DNA from: Actinomycetes bacterium
GTDB taxonomy: Bacteria > Actinomycetota > Acidimicrobiia > Acidimicrobiales > Acidimicrobiaceae
Reading direction: 5' to 3'
DNA length: 51,048 nt
NCBI GenBank assembly: GCA_021826315.1
Contig: JAKAZZ010000017.1
Location: forward strand, 1 to 51,048
Both the position numbers and the translations under genes were made by a program. The notes beneath the pieces were generated by a model, which searched no databases, had not been told where the DNA came from, and worked only from the letters and a program-made list of their open reading frames with translations. Every line of letters starts with the position of its first letter. Position 1 is the first letter of the stretch. Shown here piece after piece: positions 25,362-32,767 of the stretch.

Positions 25362-26273
25362 TTAGCCGAGGTAGATCAACTTTGAGAGGCCGATCGACGT
25401 AAAGAAGCTGTTCAGGTAGACCGTGACGATTGAAAATCGATCAAATGCCAATAGAAGTCCAAAGGCGACTAAGAAGAGACCAGAGGTCATCGATAGGCCT
25501 CTTATGTGGCGCTTGATAAAGTCAAATGAGCTCTTTAGCTTCGAAAATCCAAGTCCCATTGCCATGAATGGCACGCCTAATCCAAGTGAGTACACACCTA
25601 GGAGTGAGGCGCCCTTGCCAATCGACCCCTGTGAGGCTGCGATGGACAGTATGGACGAGAGTATTGGCCCTATGCACGGTGTCCATCCAAAGCCAAACGC
25701 TCCACCCGCCAAGAGAGGTCCAAAGGTGCCTAGCTTCTTGAAGTTCGAGTGAAATCTGAATTCCCGCGATAGTAGCGAATTGGAAGTAAGTGAACTGAGA
25801 ATTATAAAGACGCCCATGAGGGTCACCAAAACTCCGCCCACTCTACTTATCAAGATATGATCTTGGAAGATCGATCTCCCAATCGCAGTTGCAGTCATTC
25901 CAAGTATTACGAAGACGATAGTGAATCCGACGATAAATAGAGAAGTTGCCTTTGCGACTTGAACATAAGGTGATCTCTCGGAAGGCGATTCCGCTAATTC
26001 ATAGCTGCTGGATTCATCTGTTGCAAGACGCCCAGAATCGGTGGACGTGTCTCTTTCTCGTGTTGTGTCTGCCGATGAACTCGCTGTAGATGAGTCGACT
26101 AACTGATTCGAGTTCCCCGGCTTTGACTGTGGCTGTTTTGACTCGGATACCGTTCTGATATCAACGCCAGATATGACAGATAGGTAAGCAGGTACGAGGG
26201 GCAATACGCACGGGGAGGCAAAAGAGATAACTCCTCCTCCAAATGCAACAATGTAACTAATATCGGTAGCCAT
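25362..26273 (-). CDS. ccdA: CcdA/DsbD-type thiol-disulfide membrane transporter
   Basis: A 303-residue membrane protein that carries reducing power across the membrane for cytochrome c maturation and related thiol steps. The paired Pro-Cys motifs are present: SPCVLPLVPAYLS with Cys22 in TM1 and GWTPCIGPILSS later on. About six hydrophobic segments are visible. Unusually, residues about 40-102 between TM1 and TM2 form a hydrophilic Ser/Thr/Asp/Glu-rich insert. No thioredoxin-like or ResB partner gene is beside it. It is convergent with the chemoreceptor-like gene (18 bp apart). Confidence 0.88.
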   Translation of the reverse strand: MATDISYIVAFGGGVISFASPCVLPLVPAYLSVISGVDIRTVSESKQPQSKPGNSNQLVDSSTASSSADTTRERDTSTDSGRLATDESSSYELAESPSERSPYVQVAKATSLFIVGFTIVFVILGMTATAIGRSIFQDHILISRVGGVLVTLMGVFIILSSLTSNSLLSREFRFHSNFKKLGTFGPLLAGGAFGFGWTPCIGPILSSILSIAASQGSIGKGASLLGVYSLGLGVPFMAMGLGFSKLKSSFDFIKRHIRGLSMTSGLFLVAFGLLLAFDRFSIVTVYLNSFFTSIGLSKLIYLG

Positions 26274-26463
26274 CTTTTTCCTAGTTTAGGCTGTTTGCAC
26301 CTCAGCTGCGTGAGTGGATGTCGTTTGCAGTGTTATCAGCCCTTGTTGGGTCCGTTACACTAGCTCTGAAGGTCCACGCCACAGAAATGTTCTCTTTCAT
26401 TCGTGAAGTGATACACGTTTGTTTTGAAAGGAACAAGAAACTCGGAGGATCCGTTTCTTTAGT

Positions 26464-26943
26464 TTAAGAGGAAGGCGTGAGTTGAAGGCTAACTTGCATC
26501 TGAGAAATCGGCTCTACGAAGTGCAGCTTTGCCGAGGTGTCATCAACCGTAAAAACGAGGTCAACTTCGGTTTTTGTCCAGTCGCTTAGCTGGTTTATAT
26601 GGCCAGTCTCGATAATGTCTGAGAATGCGACCCAGGTTCCACTTACCGAACCACTCCCGTTGACTTTTTCTCCAGGTGCTAGCCTTCCGTCGCTTGGAAA
26701 GTCGCGAACATAGCCGATCAGAATTGTCGAATCAAGGTTGAGTACACCCGTTAGTTTTATGGTGTTTGTCTTCTTGTGGTTGGTCGCCACGAGTTTTGCG
26801 CGTTCTAAGCTGTGGCTCTTGGCGCGCTCGGAGCGAGCCCTCTCCATCTTCTTTTTGTGGCGCTCCCATCCAAGAATGGGTCCAACGACGAGAAATACCA
26901 TGCTCGCAATCGGCAGTGCGAAACCAATAAGAGTGCGAAACAT
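26464..26943 (-). CDS. Hypothetical membrane-anchored protein
   Basis: A 159-residue protein not recognised. One N-terminal hydrophobic segment (about residues 5-25) is followed by a very basic, charged helix (ERHKKKMERARSERAKSHSLERAK, residues about 27-50), and then a beta-rich domain with repeated short strands (TIKLTGVLNLDSTILIGYV, SGSVSGTWVAF, VDLVFTVDDTSAKLHF). The layout suggests a tail-in anchor with a soluble sensor-like domain. ATG 26943 starts it, and the CcdA gene lies further along the same strand, 190 bp away. Confidence 0.6.
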   Translation of the reverse strand: MFRTLIGFALPIASMVFLVVGPILGWERHKKKMERARSERAKSHSLERAKLVATNHKKTNTIKLTGVLNLDSTILIGYVRDFPSDGRLAPGEKVNGSGSVSGTWVAFSDIIETGHINQLSDWTKTEVDLVFTVDDTSAKLHFVEPISQMQVSLQLTPSS

Positions 26944-27390
26944 CTATCCCCCTCGTGGCGCAAAAGTGCGCTAGGAACACGCGTTAAAAATTACCTACTC
27001 GGTTTCAAAGCATATGTATCATTCATCGCTATTTGGTGTCGGATCTGAAAGATTCCTGAGAAATTTTGTATGCATCAGTTGAAATCGTAGAAAGTGCGAC
27101 AGTTGTTGCATCTTTCGCCCATGTCGCTAGATGAATGGCAGCGCACACTCAGTCGATTTCGATTGGCATTTCAAACTCGAAGGCAAGAATTGTCATTCGT
27201 TGATGACCTATTGTTTTTGGCACTCACGGCGAATTTACCTAGTCCAGAAGGCTTTAGCGTCGAGACTTCGCCTAACTCCATTTAGGGTAGGTGTTAGTGC
27301 ACTGAAAATAGCGCCATCCGTATGAAGTAGTCGTTATAGTTGCGATTCTGGATGAAAGTTAGGTGTTGTGAAAAAGGGGAGTTTGAGTCT
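26944..27390. other. Intergenic region with at most one doubtful small ORF
   Basis: About 447 bp between divergent genes. A 54-codon frame from ATG 27121 to 27285 on the plus strand (starting MSLDEWQRTL) looks mildly protein-like but lacks a good ribosome site. Otherwise no structure was recognised. Confidence 0.35.
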
Positions 27391-28188
27391 TTGAAGGTTA
27401 AGATTCTTGGCTCGGCTGGGTCCTATCAGAGCCCCTCTCGGCAGTGTTCGAGCTACCTTGTGATTATCGATGGGATTAGCTTCTTGCTTGACGCCGGGAA
27501 TGGCTCTTTCGGTAACCTTTTGAAGGTCCACGACCCGTTTGATATCGGAGCAGTCTTCCTGAGTCACCGCCACCACGACCACCTAGCGGACATTATTTCG
27601 TTGTACCACTACCTAAAGTTTGTCCCAAATGGTGAGGTTCGGAGAGATAAGATTCCACTCTTTGCTTCGCGAATTACTCACGATTTTTTATCAAATTTCG
27701 CCGCAGGATCGATATTCGATATCTTCGAGCGAAGAGTAGTTGCTGCTGGTGAACTTAACACGATCGAAGGAGTTGAGGTTGGCTTCGGCGGAGTAAACCA
27801 TGTCGATGGTTCACTTTCGATAAGTTTGAAAGCACAATCGGGTGAGACGCTCTTTTATAGCGGTGACAGCGCGTATAGCTCTGATTTGGCGGCGTCAATA
27901 CCGGGCGGATCGACCCTCATTACGGAGTCAACCTACCTGATTCGTAAAGAAGGTTCGGGCAAAGCGATCCATATGGACGCTATGGAGGTGGCTCAACTAT
28001 GCAACGATGCCAAGGTGAGCGGAGTCATAGTCACACATGTTGCTCACCCCAATGATCCAGATGTCGTGGGAGACCTAGTTCGGCAAAGCTATACGGGATA
28101 TGTCGAAGTCGCACGTGACCTTGATATATTCCAAATTGATTCGGATAAGATCGTTCGGCTAACGTCTATTAGTGGGGAGGGAATTTGA
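27391..28188 (+). CDS. Metallo-beta-lactamase-fold hydrolase
   Basis: A 265-residue cytoplasmic protein of the RNase Z/YycJ-like metallo-hydrolase type. The metal motif HxHxDH is intact at His59, His61, Asp63, His64 (SHRHHDHL), with further ligands likely at NHVDG, YSGDSAY and VTHVAHPN. TTG 27391 is chosen as start since AAGGGGAG lies 9 nt upstream and the fold begins with VKILGSAGSY; the longer frame from 27340 adds a non-conserved leader. One base separates its stop from the next gene's ATG. In M. tuberculosis-like loci a similar gene lies upstream of pgsA2; substrate unknown. Confidence 0.85.
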   Translation: MKVKILGSAGSYQSPSRQCSSYLVIIDGISFLLDAGNGSFGNLLKVHDPFDIGAVFLSHRHHDHLADIISLYHYLKFVPNGEVRRDKIPLFASRITHDFLSNFAAGSIFDIFERRVVAAGELNTIEGVEVGFGGVNHVDGSLSISLKAQSGETLFYSGDSAYSSDLAASIPGGSTLITESTYLIRKEGSGKAIHMDAMEVAQLCNDAKVSGVIVTHVAHPNDPDVVGDLVRQSYTGYVEVARDLDIFQIDSDKIVRLTSISGEGI

Positions 28189-28189
28189 A

Positions 28190-28831
28190 ATGCCAAGCCA
28201 AGACCCTAAAGGGTCCGATCCTAAGTCTCCGTCAGAGGTGGGTTCTGCTAGTAATAGAGTATTGACGCTGCCAAATGTTATTACCATCTCCAGACTCGCA
28301 CTTCTACCTGTTGCGATTTACCTCGCCGTAGGAAGAAGGCAATACATCGCAGCAACAGTACTTATCGCCTTTATCGGATCCACTGATTTTCTCGATGGTT
28401 ATCTCGCTCGGCGGTTGAATCAAGTCTCTGAACTTGGAAAAATCATAGATCCGAGTGCCGATAGGATCGTGATCTTGAGTATCGGTGTCACTGCATTTAT
28501 CGAGGGGTGGATTCCCTGGTATCTCGCGGTCATTGTCTTGTTTAGAGAGATTGCAATCTCGATTCTCACCTCGTTTGTCTTCAGTCGATTCAGGTACCGA
28601 ATCGACGTAATATTTGCCGGTAAAGCGGGAACCTTGGCGCTACTTTGTGCCCTTCCTGGAATTATTCTTGGACAAAGCAAGAGCCCCGACCTTCACTTCA
28701 TAGCCGATATCGCAATTGCACTTACCGTTTTTGGGATTGCGATTCTTTATTACGCCGGATATTGGTACCTCTTCAAGGTCCTAATCCCGCTACTGAAGGG
28801 GTCGAGTCCAGATTCACTTGCAAGAAAATAG
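28190..28831 (+). CDS. CDP-alcohol phosphatidyltransferase (PgsA-like)
   Basis: A 213-residue integral membrane enzyme that moves a phosphatidyl group from CDP-diacylglycerol to an alcohol, such as glycerol-3-phosphate, in phospholipid synthesis. The signature DGx2ARx8Gx3Dx3D is perfect in the segment DGYLARRLNQVSELGKII followed by DPSAD (about residues 69-92). About five to six membrane segments surround it. ATG 28190 follows the previous stop by one base, with GGGGAGGG just upstream. It corresponds in position to pgsA2 (Rv1822) upstream of gcvH in mycobacteria. Confidence 0.88.
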   Translation: MPSQDPKGSDPKSPSEVGSASNRVLTLPNVITISRLALLPVAIYLAVGRRQYIAATVLIAFIGSTDFLDGYLARRLNQVSELGKIIDPSADRIVILSIGVTAFIEGWIPWYLAVIVLFREIAISILTSFVFSRFRYRIDVIFAGKAGTLALLCALPGIILGQSKSPDLHFIADIAIALTVFGIAILYYAGYWYLFKVLIPLLKGSSPDSLARK

Positions 28832-28869
28832 TCAATACGTGGTGTCACAATCGAAAATGATGATCGAAA

Positions 28870-28898
28870 TTGACTAAAAGTATCTACGTTTATCTATA
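28870..28898 (+). promoter_or_regulatory. Candidate promoter before the nucleotidyltransferase/PMM gene
   Basis: TTGACT (28870-28875) is followed after 17 nt by TCTATA (28893-28898), 55 nt before the ATG. A TATCTA at 28891 with a 15-nt spacer is an alternative -10. Confidence 0.35.
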
Positions 28899-28953
28899 GG
28901 CGTTCAAATAGCCTAAATAGAACATATTTGAGGGCTTAGCGAGAGGGGATCGC

Positions 28954-31470
28954 ATGAAGGCAGTAATAATGGCGGGCGGTGAAGGAACGAGGCTTCGTCC
29001 TTTGACGGCTACAGCTCCAAAGCCGATGCTTCCGATTGCAAATCGACCGATGCTCTTGCACATCATCGAACTTTTGAAGAAGCATGGAATCGATGAAGTT
29101 GTCATAACGGTTGCTTTTATGGCAAACGCAATTCGAACCTACTTCGGTGATGGTAGTGAATTTGGAATTCGAATTAGCTACGCTAACGAAGACTCTCCCC
29201 TCGGCACAGCGGGATCGGTTGGTAACTGCCGCGAACAACTCGACTCCACATTTCTAGTAATTTCTGGAGACGTCCTAACCGACATCGACATCTCCGCCCT
29301 CGTCAAGTTTCACGTAGATAACGAAGCTATGGCGACTATCGGTCTCAAGTCGATGGAAAACCCTCTTGAGTTTGGAATCGTAACCACAAACGAAGACGGA
29401 ACGGTTGGACGATTCCTGGAGAAGCCAACTTGGGGACAAGTCTTCTCTGATACCATCAACACTGGTATTTATGTCCTAGAGCCAGATATCTTCTCCTATA
29501 TTCCAGTCGGCAAGGTTCTCGACTTTTCGCAAGAAGTCTTCCCTAAGATTCTTGAAGACGACAAATCAATACATGCGATGATCTGTGAGGGATATTGGGA
29601 GGATGTGGGAACACTGGAGGCATACCTCAGCGTGCACACCGACATCCTCACCAATAAGGTCAACGTTGAACTAGATGGTTTCATGATGGACAAGGGTATA
29701 TACCTTGGTGACGGAAGTGAAATTCACCCAACTGCCCTTGTGGAGGGTCCAGTAGTTATTGGTGACAACTGCAGAATAGGTCCCGATGCAAGAGTTCGAC
29801 CTTACAGCGTTATCGGATCGAACTCACGTATTTCTACCTCGGCTGAGATCGACAGATCGGTACTTCATGAAAACGTCTACATTGGCGAAGGAAGTTTGAT
29901 CCGCGGAACAATAGTTGGTAAATCTTGTGACATCAGACGAAGCGTTCACAGCGAAGATGGTGTTGTCCTAGGGTCCGATTGCTACGTAGGTGACGGTGCC
30001 CAGCTATTTTCAAAGGTAAAGGTATACCCCTCGAAGACTGTTCAATCAGGAGCAACGGTTTTAACTTCGATAGTTTGGGAGTCCAAAGGTACGCGAAGTG
30101 TCTTCTCACCAGAGGGCGTAATGGGCATTGCCAACGTGGACATCGGCCCCGAACTCGCCCTTCGCCTCGCTATGGCCTTTGGTTCTACACTGAAGCCGGG
30201 CTCTAAGATCTCAACTGCTCGGGACTCTTCTAGAGCTGCCCGTATGTTGAAGCGGGCAATAATGGTCGGATTGAACGCAGTCGGTATCGACGTAGCCGAC
30301 CTAGAAGTAGCGCCTATCCCTGCACTTCGATATCACGTCAAAAACACTTCGAGTAAGGGTGGCGTGGCCGTAGTTCTCGATCCGCGTGATCCAGAGTCGG
30401 TCGTCATTCGTTTCGTCGATCAAAATGGAGTCGACCTCGACGAGGCGTCGCAGAGAAAGATTGAGCGAGGCCTGGCCCGTGAGGACTACAGAAATGTGCT
30501 CGCCTCCGAGCTTGGGGAGCTTGACTTTCCGGCCAGAAATACCGAGTTTTACACCCAGAGCCTCCTTGAACACGCTCAATTAGGCGCAATCCGCGATCGT
30601 AACTTTAAGTTTGTAGTTGACTATGGTTTTGGAGTTTCGTCCCACATCTTCCCGTCTGTACTTGCAAAGTTGGGAGGGGATGTACTCGGCATAAACCCCT
30701 TCTCGTCTACAAAGCGAATCATCGACTCTGATCCTTTAGCGAACCTAACTCGCCTAAGTGACCTTGTCGTCAATTCGCGATCTGAGTTCGGAGTGGCGAT
30801 TGACCCGGTTGGCGAGAGGATTACTCTCGTTGACAACAGCGGTCGGATTCTCTCCGGATATGAGTCTCAGATCGTCTTTGCCAGACTGATGGCAGAGGCG
30901 AATAAGGGAGCCAAGATTGCAGCTCCTGTTGGCTCACCGCTTGCACTTGCCAAGGCGGTCGAGCGTTTTGGCGGCGAACTAACCTACACTAAGCGTTCAA
31001 CCTCGGGGTTGATGGAGGCAGGCACTAAGAGCACAAACGGTTGTGACCTAGTCGCGGGAGTAGATGGCAACTATATCTTTCCTGACTTTCTACCTGGTTT
31101 TGATGGCTGTGCCGCCCTTGTTCAGTTGCTTTCGCTTCTCGCTGTGACAGGCCATAGCCTCTCTCACGTAGCGTCAGAGGTGGATCAAGTACGGGTTGTG
31201 TCTGACTCCATTGTGACGCCCTGGGAGTCAAAGGGAATGGTTATGCGGATTCTCTTGGACGGCTTAGGAGATCGCCACACCATCCTTCTCGACGGAATTT
31301 ATGTTGAACAGGATGACACTTGGTATCTCGTAGTTCCTGATCCGGTGGAACCTGTTACGCACATCTTTGTTGAAGGAAAAAACGAGATGGAAGCTTTAGC
31401 GATCTTGAATCGATTACGCGAGAGAATCTCCATCATCGTCTCTGACGCTTCCGGTGGTCGCCTTCGTTAG
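28954..31470 (+). CDS. Fused nucleotidyltransferase / left-handed beta-helix / phosphomannomutase-like protein
   Basis: An 838-residue protein in three parts. Residues 1-235 form a sugar-1-phosphate nucleotidyltransferase with GGEGTRLRPLT and, further on, VISGDVLTDID. Residues about 250-370 are hexapeptide repeats (left-handed beta-helix). Residues about 380-838 follow the phosphoglucomutase/PMM fold, with FIFPEF-like IFPDFLPGFDG. The catalytic TASHNP serine loop is not present, and the usual DxDxDR metal loop reads DPVGER, so the mutase half may be inactive or regulatory. Proteins of this fused type are known in actinobacteria and cyanobacteria. Likely role: GDP-mannose or related sugar-nucleotide supply. 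Confidence 0.88.
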   Translation: MKAVIMAGGEGTRLRPLTATAPKPMLPIANRPMLLHIIELLKKHGIDEVVITVAFMANAIRTYFGDGSEFGIRISYANEDSPLGTAGSVGNCREQLDSTFLVISGDVLTDIDISALVKFHVDNEAMATIGLKSMENPLEFGIVTTNEDGTVGRFLEKPTWGQVFSDTINTGIYVLEPDIFSYIPVGKVLDFSQEVFPKILEDDKSIHAMICEGYWEDVGTLEAYLSVHTDILTNKVNVELDGFMMDKGIYLGDGSEIHPTALVEGPVVIGDNCRIGPDARVRPYSVIGSNSRISTSAEIDRSVLHENVYIGEGSLIRGTIVGKSCDIRRSVHSEDGVVLGSDCYVGDGAQLFSKVKVYPSKTVQSGATVLTSIVWESKGTRSVFSPEGVMGIANVDIGPELALRLAMAFGSTLKPGSKISTARDSSRAARMLKRAIMVGLNAVGIDVADLEVAPIPALRYHVKNTSSKGGVAVVLDPRDPESVVIRFVDQNGVDLDEASQRKIERGLAREDYRNVLASELGELDFPARNTEFYTQSLLEHAQLGAIRDRNFKFVVDYGFGVSSHIFPSVLAKLGGDVLGINPFSSTKRIIDSDPLANLTRLSDLVVNSRSEFGVAIDPVGERITLVDNSGRILSGYESQIVFARLMAEANKGAKIAAPVGSPLALAKAVERFGGELTYTKRSTSGLMEAGTKSTNGCDLVAGVDGNYIFPDFLPGFDGCAALVQLLSLLAVTGHSLSHVASEVDQVRVVSDSIVTPWESKGMVMRILLDGLGDRHTILLDGIYVEQDDTWYLVVPDPVEPVTHIFVEGKNEMEALAILNRLRERISIIVSDASGGRLR

Positions 31471-31855
31471 GTTCTAGTCTCTCTGCCCCGCCATTTTCAG
31501 CTCTTGCAATTGCTTCGCCACGAAGTCTCGGAGGGTTTGGATTGCATTTGTAGCGACTGTTCGCTTTAATATTTGAATTGGGCGGTAGGACAGCCATTTT
31601 CTTATCTATTGTGGTTCGCTATAAATAGGCGAAACAGCACTTCAGGGGCCGAATTTCGTTTAAGGACGAGCAATAGAGCAGGTTGGAAGAATATTTGATT
31701 TCCATCGTCGATTTTGCCTCGAAGGCGATCGGCGAGGTCGTAAGATATGATGAACTCGATCGCACATCTGCCAAATGTCAATTCGCATTTTCGAGGCAGG
31801 CGCCGAGTTCAGGGTTTTTGGTTTTTGGTTTTTCGGGACAAATTAGGGGTGTTGG
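31471..31855. other. Intergenic region upstream of gcvH
   Basis: 385 bp without a credible gene. It holds a TATAAAT (31620-31626) inside a small TTCGC/GCGAA inverted repeat and three tandem copies of GGTTTTT at 31813-31833, just before the gcvH ribosome site. No glycine riboswitch-like structure was recognised. Confidence 0.45.
31813..31833 (+). repeat. Three tandem copies of a 7-bp unit
   Basis: GGTTTTT is repeated exactly three times and ends 22 bp before the gcvH GTG. Copy-number change would alter the distance between the promoter and the ribosome site. Confidence 0.6.
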
Positions 31856-32233
31856 GTGTCTAATCCAAGCGACAGAAGTTATACAAAAGATCACGAGTGG
31901 GCCTTGATAAGCGGTAATAGTGCTCGCGTAGGAATTACGATGTTCGCTCAGGATGCACTTGGCGACATCGTTTATGTCAAGTTGCCTGAAGTAGGTCAAG
32001 AGGTTGGCGTCGGCGAGTCAATCGCTGAGGTTGAGTCGACCAAATCTGTCTCCGACATCTACTCTCCTCTTACCGGAAAGATAACCGCAGTAAACGACAG
32101 TCTTGATCAGGCTCCTGAGCTTATCAACTCCTCACCGTACGAGGATGGTTGGATCTTTGAGATTGCATTTGAAGGAGACGGTGGAGCAGATACCATCTCC
32201 GCAGAAGAGTATGAAGAGCTCACCCGAGGGTAG
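31856..32233 (+). CDS. gcvH: Glycine cleavage system H protein
   Basis: A 125-residue lipoyl carrier that shuttles the aminomethyl group between the P, T and L proteins of glycine cleavage. The fold is standard: SYTKDHEWALI at the start and the lipoylation hairpin EVESTKSVSDIYSPL with Lys63 as the modified residue. The start is GTG 31856 with AGGGGT 8-9 nt before it. It leads the conserved actinobacterial block gcvH-FHA-MerR-DUF151-MerR that matches Rv1826-Rv1830. No lipoamide dehydrogenase gene is in the window. Confidence 0.95.
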   Translation: MSNPSDRSYTKDHEWALISGNSARVGITMFAQDALGDIVYVKLPEVGQEVGVGESIAEVESTKSVSDIYSPLTGKITAVNDSLDQAPELINSSPYEDGWIFEIAFEGDGGADTISAEEYEELTRG

Positions 32234-32290
32234 ACTCTTTCAACTCTGATTCGTTTTGGGTCACCAAATTTGAAGGGTTGAGGTGGTTAT

Positions 32291-32764
32291 TTGATCTGCC
32301 ATCACTGTGGTCACTTAAATCAAAGTGGTTCTAACTTCTGCTCCTCTTGTGGAGTAGCACTTCGTGGGCGTAGCGAGGAGACGACCGGAGCAATTCATAT
32401 CTCTGATTATTCGAGTGACCTAAGTGACGATCTCATCTCAAGTTTGGTAAAAGATGCTAAACCTGGTACCGCACTAGTAGTTGTGAAGGGCGGTCCATCG
32501 GCGGGTACCTCTTTTTCGCTCGATAAGGCTAAGACAACAATTGGCCGCCATCCAGGAAGCGATATATTCCTCGACGATGTTACTGTGAGTCGTCGCCATG
32601 GTGAAATCGTGCGCGAGGGCGATGACTTCGTGATTACCGATGTCGGCTCATTGAATGGTAGCTACCTGAATCACGACCGCGTTGACTTTGCCGTTTTGAG
32701 TAGCGGGGATGAAGTTCAGATCGGAAAATACAGGCTACTCATAATCGTTGTTCCAAAGGATTAA
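32291..32764 (+). CDS. garA: FHA-domain protein with zinc ribbon (GarA/OdhI-type)
   Basis: A 157-residue soluble protein. Residues 1-22 form a zinc ribbon (Cys3, Cys6, Cys17, Cys20). Residues 29-32 read EETT, followed by GAI; this corresponds to the ETT motif in which GarA/OdhI is phosphorylated by PknB/PknG kinases (Thr31/Thr32 here). The FHA domain covers about 60-150 with TTIGRHPGSDIFLDD, VTVSRRH and DVGSLNGSYLN. GarA controls 2-oxoglutarate dehydrogenase and glutamate metabolism. The zinc ribbon is an extra compared with mycobacterial GarA. TTG 32291 is used (GAGGTGG upstream). Orthology rests on synteny plus motif. Confidence 0.85.
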   Translation: MICHHCGHLNQSGSNFCSSCGVALRGRSEETTGAIHISDYSSDLSDDLISSLVKDAKPGTALVVVKGGPSAGTSFSLDKAKTTIGRHPGSDIFLDDVTVSRRHGEIVREGDDFVITDVGSLNGSYLNHDRVDFAVLSSGDEVQIGKYRLLIIVVPKD

Positions 32765-32767
32765 ATA

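Noticed and set aside
27094-27285. Small plus-strand gene starting GTG 27094 or ATG 27121
   Set aside because: No convincing ribosome site or similarity; kept only as a remark in the intergenic entry.
31683-31907. 74-codon frame upstream of gcvH
   Set aside because: It overlaps the gcvH start in another frame and runs through the 7-bp repeats; no good ribosome site.
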